DNA from: Thermoproteus sp.
GTDB taxonomy: Archaea; Thermoproteota; Thermoprotei; Thermoproteales; Thermoproteaceae
Length of the DNA stretch: 64,000 nucleotides
Direction: 5' to 3'
Assembly: GCA_038893495.1 (NCBI GenBank)
Contig: JAWARJ010000001.1
Location: 372,001 to 436,000, forward strand
The first letter of the stretch is position 1, and every line of letters begins with the position of its first letter. Under the pieces are notes generated by a model. That model saw only the letters and a list, made by a program, of their open reading frames with translations, did no database searches and was not told where the DNA came from. The position numbers were made by a program, and so were the translations under genes. This document shows, piece after piece, positions 1 to 7,281 of this stretch.

Positions 1-354
1 GTCAAGAACAGCAACGCCAGAAGGCTTAGAGACGAAGACCTCCTGGAGATCTTGGAGAAGATAACTAAGACGGCCTATAGGGCGAAGGTCAATAGGCATA
101 TAGAGGCCTTCGTCTGGCTGAAAGTGGCCAACAACGTCTACACGACATCTGTGGCCAGGAGGGTGGCGGCGTTGAAGAACGTAGTGGCTGTGTCTGAGGT
201 GACCGGCGAGTACGACATAGTGGCCAAAGTCGTCGCCGAGAACGCCGAGGAGCTAAACGCCGTTATTGAGAGCATACGCGAGATGAGGGGGGTCGCGTCG
301 ACTCTGACCAGCATAGTCCTAAAGGAGATACCGACCGACGGAGTTAAGGTATAA
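1..354 (+). CDS. Lrp/AsnC family regulator, 5' end missing
   Basis: The frame is open from base 1, so the gene begins upstream; the first internal start codon (TTG at 52) is probably not the real start. The visible part, from about 'HIEAFVWLKV' onward, has the beta-alpha-beta-beta-alpha-beta pattern of the RAM (ligand-binding, oligomerisation) domain of Lrp/AsnC regulators, including 'GEYDIVAKV'. The basic helical stretch before it would join this domain to a DNA-binding helix-turn-helix outside the window. Such proteins usually bind an amino acid and control metabolic genes. It converges with the vapC gene downstream, overlapping it by 11 bp. A stand-alone RAM protein cannot be excluded because the 5' end is not seen. 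Confidence 0.8.
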   Translation, partial: VKNSNARRLRDEDLLEILEKITKTAYRAKVNRHIEAFVWLKVANNVYTTSVARRVAALKNVVAVSEVTGEYDIVAKVVAENAEELNAVIESIREMRGVASTLTSIVLKEIPTDGVKV

Positions 355-814
355 CCTTCAGCCAGCCTATCTTTTTGAAGTCCTCGTCGAATGTGGCTAT
401 CGTCTCTATCCCGTAGAACCTACAAGTGGCCGCAATAAGGGCGTCATTGGGCAAAAGGCCGAAGCGCTTGGCCAGCTCGCCGGCCTCTTTGATTATCTCC
501 TCGTTTTCTGGGAGGTAGCGGAGCCCGCGGCTCCTCTCCAGCGCCTCGAAGAAGTCCCTCACTAGGTCGTACATCTCGACTAGGGCTGGGTTCCTCCTAT
601 CGAGCTCCCTCTTGAGGGAGTAGAGGCTGTACTTGCCGAAGAGCGCCGCGTATCTGGCCTTGAGCAGGGTGAAGGTCAGCTCGCTGTACACCACGCTGTT
701 TATTGCAAATTCAAACCCGCCCTCCACCACCTCGCGGGCCTTCTGGTCTCCGGCCAGATAGCCCAGAGCAACGCTAGTGTCCAGAAAGACCGCTCCTCTC
801 GGCGAGGTACTCAT
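344..814 (-). CDS. vapC: VapC-type PIN-domain ribonuclease toxin (copy 1)
   Basis: A 156-residue PIN-domain protein. The acidic active-site residues of the family are visible: D12 in 'FLDTS', E45 in 'YSEL', D124 in 'PNDALIAA' and D143 in 'TFDED'. VapC toxins are Mg-dependent endoribonucleases, usually cutting tRNA or rRNA, held inactive by the cognate antitoxin. Its start lies inside the upstream antitoxin gene (41 bp overlap), so the two should be co-translated. The last ~35 codons are nearly the same as in the second vapC about 660 bp away. Confidence 0.9.
   Translation of the reverse strand: MSTSPRGAVFLDTSVALGYLAGDQKAREVVEGGFEFAINSVVYSELTFTLLKARYAALFGKYSLYSLKRELDRRNPALVEMYDLVRDFFEALERSRGLRYLPENEEIIKEAGELAKRFGLLPNDALIAATCRFYGIETIATFDEDFKKIGWLKVIP
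356..401. repeat. 46-bp direct repeat, copy A (vapC 3' end)
   Basis: 46 bases identical to 1017-1062 by eye. It encodes the conserved C-terminal end of both VapC toxins, including the 'ATFDEDFKKIGWLK' segment with the last catalytic aspartate. Two long identical blocks in two tandem modules suggest recent duplication or gene conversion. Confidence 0.9.
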
Positions 815-974
815 AGTAGTCCTCCTCGTCGGGCTCTACGCCCTTGACGATGCCGAAGAACCTCTTGACGTCAAGACGTCTTACTACCACCATCACTTCT
901 TCTCCTTCTTTTAGGTCGAGAGGCTCTAGAGGCTTTAAGACGCCCCCCTCATACCTAGCCCTAACCACAACCAT
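774..974 (-). CDS. vapB: VapB-type antitoxin, DUF104 (AF2212-like) family (copy 1)
   Basis: A 66-residue protein starting ATG at 974. It begins with a beta-rich segment ('VVVRARYEGGVLKPLEPL') typical of the AF2212/PG0164-like DUF104 antitoxins, followed by an acidic tail that would bind the toxin. It lies directly upstream of, and overlaps, vapC copy 1. The first 28 or so residues are identical to those of the second antitoxin at 1420-1620, while the C-terminal toxin-binding half is quite different, as expected if the two modules have kept distinct toxin specificity. Confidence 0.85.
   Translation of the reverse strand: MVVVRARYEGGVLKPLEPLDLKEGEEVMVVVRRLDVKRFFGIVKGVEPDEEDYYEYLAERSGLSGH
888..973. 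repeat. 86-bp direct repeat, copy A (vapB 5' end)
   Basis: 86 bases identical to 1534-1619 by eye, covering the N-terminal ~28 codons of both antitoxins up to the start codon, which is ATG here and GTG in copy B. The identity stops at the start codon. Confidence 0.9.
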
Positions 975-1004
975 GCAGATATACGACTCCCCGATTAAAA
1001 TTCC

Positions 1005-1436
1005 TTATGGTACCGTCTTCAGCCAGCCTATCTTTTTGAAGTCCTCGTCGAATGTGGCTATCATGTCGATGCCGTAGTGCCTACAGGTGGCGGCGATGAG
1101 GGCGTCGTTGGGCAAAAGGCCGAAACGCCCCATTATGTCCGCCACTTCGTGCGCGTCGGCGTCTGTCGGCAATACCTCGAAGCCCTCCAGGAGGGGCACC
1201 ACGTCGCGCTCCAGGAGGGAGCCCAGAGCGGGGCCCTCCCTGGAGATGTACCTCCTCAATTCATGTTTCGGGAGGCCGGTCGCCAAGCGCAGATAGCCGT
1301 AGAAGACCTCGCTGATCACCACGTCGTTTATGTATCCCGTCCAGTCGCCGTCTAGAGCCCTCTCGACGAGCCCCCTCGCGTCGTCAGACCCATATAGGTA
1401 CTTTATCAACACGTTAGAGTCAAAGAACACCTTCAT
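1005..1436 (-). CDS. vapC: VapC-type PIN-domain ribonuclease toxin (copy 2)
   Basis: A 143-residue PIN-domain protein with the family's acidic residues: D6 in 'FFDSN', E43 in 'ISEVF', D111 in 'PNDALIAA' and D130 in 'TFDED'. It is expected to be an endoribonuclease toxin. It overlaps the upstream antitoxin gene by 17 bp. The N-terminal and central parts differ strongly from copy 1, but the last ~35 residues are almost identical. It is followed by the first vapBC module on the same strand after 30 bp. Confidence 0.9.
   Translation of the reverse strand: MKVFFDSNVLIKYLYGSDDARGLVERALDGDWTGYINDVVISEVFYGYLRLATGLPKHELRRYISREGPALGSLLERDVVPLLEGFEVLPTDADAHEVADIMGRFGLLPNDALIAATCRHYGIDMIATFDEDFKKIGWLKTVP
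1017..1062. repeat. 46-bp direct repeat, copy B (vapC 3' end)
   Basis: Identical to 356-401; encodes the C-terminal end of the second VapC toxin. Confidence 0.9.
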
Positions 1437-1620
1437 CTTCGATTTCCCTTATGACTTCATTTAGCTCCTCCTCGTCTACACGCCTCCTTCTCTTCACTAC
1501 GCCGAACAGCCGCCTCGCGTCGCTCACCACTATCACCATCACTTCTTCTCCTTCTTTTAGGTCGAGAGGCTCTAGAGGCTTTAAGACGCCCCCCTCATAC
1601 CTAGCCCTAACCACAACCAC
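1420..1620 (-). CDS. vapB: VapB-type antitoxin, DUF104 family (copy 2)
   Basis: A 66-residue DUF104-type antitoxin. The start codon is GTG at 1620, where copy 1 has ATG. The N-terminal half matches copy 1 exactly ('RARYEGGVLKPLEPLDLKEG'), while the C-terminal half is different and rich in Arg and Glu ('KRRRRVDEEELNEVIREIE'). It precedes and overlaps vapC copy 2, giving a complete module. The upstream region toward the divergent gene at 1675 contains TATA-like AT-rich sequence around 1636-1660. Confidence 0.85.
   Translation of the reverse strand: MVVVRARYEGGVLKPLEPLDLKEGEEVMVIVVSDARRLFGVVKRRRRVDEEELNEVIREIEDEGVL
1534..1619. repeat. 86-bp direct repeat, copy B (vapB 5' end)
   Basis: Identical to 888-973; N-terminal coding part of the second antitoxin. 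Confidence 0.9.
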
Positions 1621-1674
1621 ATAGCCGCCAGCGCCGCGATATAAAAGCCTTTATTTGAGGGCGCCTCTAGGCCT

Positions 1675-2349
1675 GTGCCGGTCGTCTCTTGGGGCGAAAT
1701 AACGCCGGAGGAATTAAGGCGTAGGCGGAAGGAAGGCCCCCTCCTCGTCGTGTCCCACTGCGCCAAGTCGAAGAACGTGGACTGGGCCGCCGTGGGCGAG
1801 GCGTTGAGGAGGGCGGGCCTTCCCACGCCTGGCTTCGACTTAGAGCTGGAGGGCGCCTATAGGGAGGCCCTCCGCGACTTCGTGAAGCCGGCCGCCGAGA
1901 TGTACGGAGGGTCCTTCAAGGCCGTGAAGGCTCTCGTCGAGAGCCTACGGAGGTGTCTAGACGTCGACCTCTACATCGTGAGCGCCAGATACGGCTTGAT
2001 CGAGGCGGGGCGGCCCGTGGTCCCCTACGAGGCCACGCTCGAAGGGCTGGGCAGGGCCGAGCTGGAGGCGTGGGCCTTGTCGAGAGGTGTCCCCGCGAAG
2101 TTCGCAGAACTGCTCGAGAGGAACTACGGCATGATCTTTGCGGTCCTTCCGGGCAACTACGCGAGGGCCCTCGGCCCCTCGTTGGGGGCCCTCCTCTCTC
2201 TGGAGAACGCCCTGCTGATAATACCGACGTCTCTAGCGAGGCGAGGCGCGAAGGCGCTTGTGGTAAAGAACAAAGGCGTTTTGAGTAGAAACGCCGATTT
2301 GGCGAGAGCCAAGGCCCTTTTGGGCGAGGCCCTCTGCCGTCAATATTAA
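1675..2349 (+). CDS. DUF6884-like conserved protein
   Basis: A 224-residue protein starting with GTG. Near the N-terminus it has 'LLVVSHCAKSKN', and around residue 100 'YIVSARYGLIEA' followed by 'VVPYEATL'. This SA-x-GLI plus PY pattern is typical of DUF6884-type proteins, whose function is not established in archaea; related domains occur in nucleic-acid modification proteins. The AT-rich stretch 'tataaaagcc' at 1640-1649 could be its TATA box. It is divergent from the vapBC modules and followed after 19 bp by the dehydrogenase gene, so the two may be co-transcribed. The family call is from motif memory and is moderate. Confidence 0.6.
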   Translation: MPVVSWGEITPEELRRRRKEGPLLVVSHCAKSKNVDWAAVGEALRRAGLPTPGFDLELEGAYREALRDFVKPAAEMYGGSFKAVKALVESLRRCLDVDLYIVSARYGLIEAGRPVVPYEATLEGLGRAELEAWALSRGVPAKFAELLERNYGMIFAVLPGNYARALGPSLGALLSLENALLIIPTSLARRGAKALVVKNKGVLSRNADLARAKALLGEALCRQY

Positions 2350-2368
2350 TAAGGTGTTTAATAACGCC

Positions 2369-3355
2369 ATGAGGCTGGCGGTCATACCGGGCGACGGGAT
2401 AGGCCCCGAGGTGGTCTCGGCGGCCATGAGGGTCGTCGAGGCCGCCGCGAGGAGGTTCTCTATAGATATAGAGGCCAAATATGTAGAGGCCGGCGACGGC
2501 GCCTTGAGGAAATATGGAAAGGCCATGCCGGACGAGGCTTGGAGGGTCGTGGACTCGGCCGACGCGATATTGAAGGGCCCTGTGGGGGAGACCGCATATG
2601 ACGTCACTTCGGCTATACGGTTCAAATATGTACTTTACGCCAACATAAGGCCCGCCAAAAACCTGCCCGGAGTCCCCTCGATCAAGCCCATAGATTGCGT
2701 TTTCGTCAGGGAGAACGTGGAGGACGTATACGTCGGCGCCGAGTATAAAGTCGGCGATGTAGCCATAGCGCTTAAGGTCGTCACGGGGCAGGGCACTAGG
2801 CGCGTGGCCAGAATGGCCAGGCGCTACGCTGAGGCCAGAAGGAGGAAGGTCACTATAGTCACGAAGTCCAACGTGTTGAGGGTGGTAGACGCCTTCTTTA
2901 GGGACGTCGCCAAGGAGGAGCTGAGGGGGCTAGAGGTGGAGGAGATGTACGTAGACGCGGCGGCCATGGAGCTCGTGAGGAATCCCGCCAGGTTCGATGT
3001 AGTCCTCACCACGAACCAATATGGAGACATCTTGACCGACCTCGCGGCGCAGGTGGCCGGGAGCCTCGGCCTCGCGCCTTCTGCTAATATAGGCGACTCG
3101 AAGGCCATGTTCGAGCCGGTCCACGGCGCGGCCTTCGACATAGCGGGTAAGGGCATAGCGAATCCCATAGCCACAATACTTTCGGCCGCTTTGATGTTCG
3201 AATGGATGGGGAGGAGAGACGCCGCTGAGGCCGTCAGGAGGGCAGTCGAGGAGTCCTTGAGGCGGGGAGTGGCGACGCCCGACGTGGGGGGCAAGGCGAC
3301 CACCGAAGAGGTGGGCAAATATATAGCCTCGTTAGTGGAGAACATAAACGTCTAA
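2369..3355 (+). CDS. isocitrate/isopropylmalate-type dehydrogenase
   Basis: A member of the beta-decarboxylating NAD(P)-dependent dehydrogenase family, 328 residues from the ATG at 2369; this ATG starts directly before the 'RLAVIPGDGIGPEV' signature and is preceded by 'aaggtg', a possible Shine-Dalgarno site. A GTG five codons upstream is possible but less likely. Other family signatures are 'LYANIRPAK', 'VRENVEDVYVG' and the Mg-binding 'TTNQYGDILTDLAAQVAGSLG' region, then 'EPVHGAAFDIAGKG'. Candidate substrates are 3-isopropylmalate (leucine), homoisocitrate or isocitrate; sequence alone does not decide. The length matches the short archaeal forms. Confidence 0.85.
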   Translation: MRLAVIPGDGIGPEVVSAAMRVVEAAARRFSIDIEAKYVEAGDGALRKYGKAMPDEAWRVVDSADAILKGPVGETAYDVTSAIRFKYVLYANIRPAKNLPGVPSIKPIDCVFVRENVEDVYVGAEYKVGDVAIALKVVTGQGTRRVARMARRYAEARRRKVTIVTKSNVLRVVDAFFRDVAKEELRGLEVEEMYVDAAAMELVRNPARFDVVLTTNQYGDILTDLAAQVAGSLGLAPSANIGDSKAMFEPVHGAAFDIAGKGIANPIATILSAALMFEWMGRRDAAEAVRRAVEESLRRGVATPDVGGKATTEEVGKYIASLVENINV

Positions 3356-3433
3356 GCTCTTCCGACACGCCGAGACGTCGTCGACCATCCTTTCGGTTCC
3401 AGCAACTTCATAAAGTGGTGGGCCCTCGCCTAT

Positions 3434-3700
3434 GTGGACTGTCTCTCTATCTGCGGGGCCAGGGCGCCCGAGGATTTCGGGGAGAGCGAGGCGGAGCTCT
3501 TGAGGGCGTTATATATCGCCTACACCCGCCTAGGCCCGCCGGGCGCCTGTTATGTCGTATGTAAGGCCGTCGATAGGCTATGCGCCGCGTTGGGCAACTG
3601 CGACGACGCCCTCAGGGAGTTCGTAAGGCGCTACCCCAGGGCCGCCGAACTCTATAGGGCCGAGCTCCTAAGGGTTGCCGCCGCCAGTAGGCGCGATTAG
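3434..3700 (+). CDS. small cysteine-containing conserved protein, function unknown
   Basis: An 88-residue, mostly helical protein with six cysteines (C3, C7, C39, C43, C50, C56) and no family I recognise. I chose GTG at 3434 because an AT-rich 'cataaag' at about 3410-3416 is placed as a TATA box for a leaderless message. The frame is open upstream to the previous stop without another start codon. Its end overlaps the convergent CbiX-like gene by 33 bp. Confidence 0.55.
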   Translation: MDCLSICGARAPEDFGESEAELLRALYIAYTRLGPPGACYVVCKAVDRLCAALGNCDDALREFVRRYPRAAELYRAELLRVAAASRRD

Positions 3701-4216
3701 AGACCTCAAGGCCTCTGAGAAGTAGCGCGCGAAGCCCTCCTGTTCGAAGAGCGGAGGCAACAACTCCCCCCTACATCCCGCGCTCCTCCAGGCCGATACG
3801 ATTCTGTCATATATGACGCCTCTAGTCAAAACGACAGGGGCGCCGACTCCCCTACAAGCATCGGGACCTATGGAGGGCTCCCCCTCGAGGAAGACGTAGG
3901 GGAGGCCCAGAGAGCGGACGTCCTCGACATACTCTACGTCGCGGCTACCGTGGAATATATACACGGCCGCGCCGAGGCCCTTCAGATACTCCTTAAAGCC
4001 GGGCCATCTAGCCAGAGGCGGAATAGACGAGCCGGAGAGCCGTAGGGCCCTCCTGTAGTCTCCCCCACTCGCTATGAAGACCGGCACGTAGACTGCGCCG
4101 TGTATCGGCGAGAAGTCCTCCAGAAAGGCGTATCTGAGGCCTAGCGCCTCCGCGAATGCGCGTACCGACTCCAGATACCTCGGGTCCCTAGAGCCGTGTA
4201 GCAGTAGGACGATCAC
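3668..4216 (-). CDS. CbiX-like sirohydrochlorin chelatase family protein with internal duplication
   Basis: 182 residues from GTG at 4216. The N-terminus 'VLLLHGSRDPRY' carries the HGSRD motif of CbiX/SirB-type chelatases, whose histidine binds the metal inserted into sirohydrochlorin. A second 'IFHGSRDVEYVEDVRS' occurs in the middle, followed in both halves by 'LG(L)xYxFLE', so the protein looks like two related halves. A role in cobalt or iron insertion for cobamide or sirohaem is inferred; substrate is not shown by the sequence. An inverted repeat lies over its promoter. Confidence 0.7.
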   Translation of the reverse strand: MIVLLLHGSRDPRYLESVRAFAEALGLRYAFLEDFSPIHGAVYVPVFIASGGDYRRALRLSGSSIPPLARWPGFKEYLKGLGAAVYIFHGSRDVEYVEDVRSLGLPYVFLEGEPSIGPDACRGVGAPVVLTRGVIYDRIVSAWRSAGCRGELLPPLFEQEGFARYFSEALRSLIAPTGGGNP

Positions 4217-4236
4217 ACCATCAGCTCGATGTTGAG

Positions 4237-4256
4237 ATATAACTTGTTAGTTATAT
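4237..4256. promoter_or_regulatory. inverted repeat over the promoter of the CbiX-like gene
   Basis: The arms 'atataac' (4237-4243) and 'gttatat' (4250-4256) are perfect complements with a 6-nt spacer, 21-40 bp upstream of the GTG at 4216. One arm coincides with the expected TATA-box position, so a protein bound here could block transcription. The AT-rich content means it may be chance. Confidence 0.4.
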
Positions 4257-4291
4257 AAAACGTCGAGGTGTCTATATATTATCTGAGAGGA

Positions 4292-4456
4292 CTATGTAAC
4301 TTCTAGGTGTTCGGTGAGGAGCTCGGTACCGCAACGGGGACAGCAGTAGGTGACTAGGACGTATCTTTTAGATAGCGCCTTCTTGCCGCATTCCTTGGGC
4401 TTCACCGGCCTTTTGCAGTTGGGACAGACGACTGTAGAGAGTTTGCGTTCCCCCAT
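4292..4456 (-). CDS. 54-residue zinc-ribbon protein
   Basis: A small ORF from ATG at 4456 to TAG at 4292. It contains two CxxC knuckles, 'CPNC' (residues 11-14) and 'CPRC' (39-42), with an extra Cys at 23 and 38, so it should bind one zinc ion as a ribbon. The rest is basic ('KKALSKRY'). A TATA-like box at 4477-4485 sits 21-29 bp upstream, as for a leaderless transcript. It resembles the stand-alone zinc ribbons common in archaea that may bind nucleic acid or RNA polymerase; no specific role can be assigned. Confidence 0.75.
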   Translation of the reverse strand: MGERKLSTVVCPNCKRPVKPKECGKKALSKRYVLVTYCCPRCGTELLTEHLEVT

Positions 4457-4476
4457 TGTCCGCTAGATGGTCCCCC

Positions 4477-4485
4477 TTTATATAC
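4477..4485 (-). promoter_or_regulatory. TATA box for the zinc-ribbon gene
   Basis: Reads 'gtatataaa' on the minus strand, 21-29 bp upstream of the ATG at 4456; spacing fits a leaderless archaeal promoter. Confidence 0.6.
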
Positions 4486-4592
4486 AATTCTGTCCTATCT
4501 CTAGTGAGATATAGATCTATATATAGAAACTATTGGAGAGATAACAATATAATTTTTCTATTTATTACAGTAAAATTAAAATTTTATGAATT
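4486..4592. other. AT-rich intergenic block
   Basis: About 100 bp dominated by A and T, including runs such as 'aaaattaaaattttatgaa', in a GC-rich genome. It lies between the argG stop codon and the promoter of the zinc-ribbon gene. I see no ORF or RNA gene in it; T-rich runs downstream of argG on the minus strand could end transcription. Confidence 0.5.
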
Positions 4593-5818
4593 TTATTTTT
4601 TATATATTTGTTGTTTCCTTTTTTCGAGAACAGTCAAGCTGTGTAGAGACCACATCTCTATAAAGCCGCGGGCCTCCTCGTCTGTAGGGTACCAGCCGGC
4701 CGAATAGTCGGCAATCTCCTTACTGTATGCGCCGTACGGCGAGTCTCTGGCGACCACTTGGACCGATCCCTTATATAGCTTCAATTTGACCCACCCCTCG
4801 ACCCACTTCTCCATCTCTCTGGCCGAGGCCTCCAGCGCGTCTCTAAGCGGCTCGACCCAAAGGCCTTGGTACACCAAGTCGGCCCACGTCGGGTCTAACA
4901 GATGGTGTTTGAAGCGTAGCTCTCTGGGGGTCAGTACGAGCTTTTCCAGGTCCCTATGGGCCTCGAAGAGGAGCACCGCCGCCGGCGCCTCGTAGACCTC
5001 TCTGCTCTTGAAGCCCACCAGCCTGTTCTCTATGTGGTCTATCCTGCCGACTCCGTGCAATCCGCCGGTGTTGTTGAGGGCCTTGATTATGGAGAGCATG
5101 TCCATCCGTTCGCCGTTTATGGCCGTGGGGAGCCCGGCCTTGAACTCCAGCTCTATGTAGGCCGGCTGGTCGGGCGCCCTCTCCGGCGATATGGTCCACT
5201 TGAAGGCGTCTTCCGGCGGCTCGGCCTTCTGGTCGTCGACGGGCCCGCCCTCTATGGAGCGGGTCCAGAGGTTTTCGTCTATGCTGTACTTCTTGTGGGC
5301 CTCCGGTATTGGTATGCCGTGCCTCCTGGCGTATTCCACCTCCTGTTCCCTCCCCATGCCCCACACCCTGGCGGGAGCCAACACGGCCAGGTCCGGCGCC
5401 AAGGCCTTCGCGGTCACGTCGAAACGGACTTGGTCGTTGCCCTTGCTGGTGCTTCCGTGGGCTATGGCGTCCGCCCCTTCGCGCCTCGCCACCTCTACGG
5501 TCTTGGCCACGATCAGCGGCCTCGCCAAGGCGGTCCCCAGCGGGTATTTGCCTTCATACATGGCGTTCATCAAAACGGCCCTTCCGACATACTCCTCGGC
5601 GAATTCCCTCTTGGCGTCTATGGTGTAGTGTTTGACAGCCCCAGCCTTATAGGCCCTCGTCTCCACCTCGGAGAAGTCCTCCTCCTGCCCCACATCGACC
5701 GTGACTGTGATAACTTCGGCGTTATATTTCTCGGAGAGCCATTTTATTGCGACCGTAGTGTCGAGGCCGCCGGAATATGCGAGGACTATCTTGCCTATTC
5801 TACTCGCCCCGAGGGCAT
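4593..5818 (-). CDS. argG: argininosuccinate synthase with probable one-base frameshift near the start
   Basis: Catalyses citrulline + aspartate + ATP to argininosuccinate. The continuous frame from GTG at 5693 (366 aa) lacks the essential ATP-binding loop, yet directly upstream in the same frame lies '[18 protein letters not shown]', the PP-loop of ArgG. That frame has no ATG, GTG or TTG before a stop. An ATG at 5818, correctly placed below a TATA box (5838-5846), is in the other frame; adding one G to the run at 5807-5810 would give '[20 protein letters not shown]' and a full-length enzyme of about 409 residues. Either sequencing error or a true frameshift mutation. Later signatures such as '[14 protein letters not shown]' are intact. 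Confidence 0.85.
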
Positions 5819-5837
5819 GAGGCGCCTGGAGCCTCCC

Positions 5838-5846
5838 TTTATAAAT
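5838..5846 (-). promoter_or_regulatory. TATA box for argG
   Basis: 'atttataaa' on the minus strand, 20-28 bp upstream of the ATG at 5818. This placement is the main reason for taking 5818 as the true argG start despite the frame break. Confidence 0.6.
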
Positions 5847-7241
5847 TTAATCTACGAACGCCGACGCCGTGCCGAATTTGACCCCCACGGCCTCGAAGGA
5901 GTAGTACCACCTAGGCGGCACCTTCAACTCTATTAGCTCTGGGGCGTCTTGAGTTGTGTCTCCGCCGACGCGCTTCACGGCGACCACTTGCGGAGTCTGG
6001 CCGGGCCCCACTGCGGCCTTTACGACTCCGGGCGTCCCCGGCGTGGAGGCATATACGGGCAACAAGATGCGTATCTCGAAGGGATATGGATTCCTATAGA
6101 CGGCGCCGGGCTCCGGCGGGTTCGGCGAGAGTTGTGGTTGTGCCTGGTTTAATAGGAAGCCCGATATGTAGGAACTCTCGGCTCTCAAATAGCCTTCGAT
6201 GAACGGCGAGAAGAAGTAGGAACCTTGTTGTTTCGCAGTTATATAGCTGCCCTCCATATTTATATAAATTGAGATCGGCGTCTGGGCGTCGTTAATTATC
6301 GCGTTGGGCGTCGCGTCTGGGAAGTAGACGCCGTACATATTCAGAAAGGCGCTGGTCGCGCCTATATTGGGGTTCGGCATGATATGGATAGCTCCGCTGT
6401 TGAAATACGCCCCGTGTAGGTTGAACGTGGCCGGATCGCCGTAGCCCGGCATTAAGTAGAGGTCTTGAAACGGGCCGAAGACCGTGCCGAAGAAGTTGTA
6501 CTGTTGTGCGCTGACCACGCCGCCGCCTAGCCACCTCCCCCCGAAGTCGCTGGCCGCGCCATAAGGTATCAAATGCCTTATACAGGGGGTGGTGCTCCCC
6601 GCCCACCTCTCGTTCTCTACAAACACGGCGATCAACGAGATGTCTTCATTTCCGTCTAGCGAGAGGCAGGAGGGCGTAGTAGTCACGTTTCTCGATTTTA
6701 TATCGACGGCGAAGAGGACAGACCCCGTCGAGTCCTCCTTCATCGACAGATCTATCGGCACCGCGGACGTAGGCCCCTCGTAGTAGGCTAGAAACCTCAA
6801 CTTGGAGATGATTATCCTCTTGTAGGGGACCGAGTGGTTTGCATATTCCAACAACTTGTCAGCAAACCCTGGGGCGTTCGTTATGACGCTCTGCATCTCG
6901 CCCTCTAGGACGAAGCCGCCGCTTAGGTCGTCCTGGAAGGCCGCTGGAATTTTCACGGTCTTGCTCACTTTATATACGCCGGGCCTTATCTTTACCTGTT
7001 TTATAGATCTATCCACTGAGTAGTCTATCGCCTCTTGTATACAAGCCGTATCGCTATCTCTACATATCACGTTGCCTTTTTCGTCTACCGCATAGTAGTG
7101 GCCGCCCTCAGAATAGACCGTCACGGCGCCCACGTGGGGAGCTGTCTGAGGCCTTGAGAGTTCAGCCGCCGTATACCCCAAGAGCGTGGCGACAGCTACG
7201 CCTATCGACATCGCGGCTAGAGTCCTTCGGGATAAATTCAT
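5847..7241 (-). CDS. secreted beta-helix (pectate-lyase-fold) protein with Tat-type signal
   Basis: 464 residues. The N-terminus 'LSRRTLAAM' followed by a hydrophobic run (to about residue 25) fits a twin-arginine signal peptide, so the protein is probably exported folded. Residues ~50-105 ('YYAVDEKGNVICRDSDTACI', 'IRPGVYKVSKTVKIP') match the start of right-handed beta-helix proteins such as pectate lyases and virus tail spikes, and the middle is rich in Gly, Asn and aromatic residues. No catalytic motif is evident. It could be a polysaccharide-binding or lyase-type surface protein. Its stop codon overlaps the argG promoter region. Confidence 0.65.
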   Translation of the reverse strand: MNLSRRTLAAMSIGVAVATLLGYTAAELSRPQTAPHVGAVTVYSEGGHYYAVDEKGNVICRDSDTACIQEAIDYSVDRSIKQVKIRPGVYKVSKTVKIPAAFQDDLSGGFVLEGEMQSVITNAPGFADKLLEYANHSVPYKRIIISKLRFLAYYEGPTSAVPIDLSMKEDSTGSVLFAVDIKSRNVTTTPSCLSLDGNEDISLIAVFVENERWAGSTTPCIRHLIPYGAASDFGGRWLGGGVVSAQQYNFFGTVFGPFQDLYLMPGYGDPATFNLHGAYFNSGAIHIMPNPNIGATSAFLNMYGVYFPDATPNAIINDAQTPISIYINMEGSYITAKQQGSYFFSPFIEGYLRAESSYISGFLLNQAQPQLSPNPPEPGAVYRNPYPFEIRILLPVYASTPGTPGVVKAAVGPGQTPQVVAVKRVGGDTTQDAPELIELKVPPRWYYSFEAVGVKFGTASAFVD

Positions 7242-7281
7242 CGTGATAAATCATTAAAAAATATTTATCGGTTGGCCGCGA

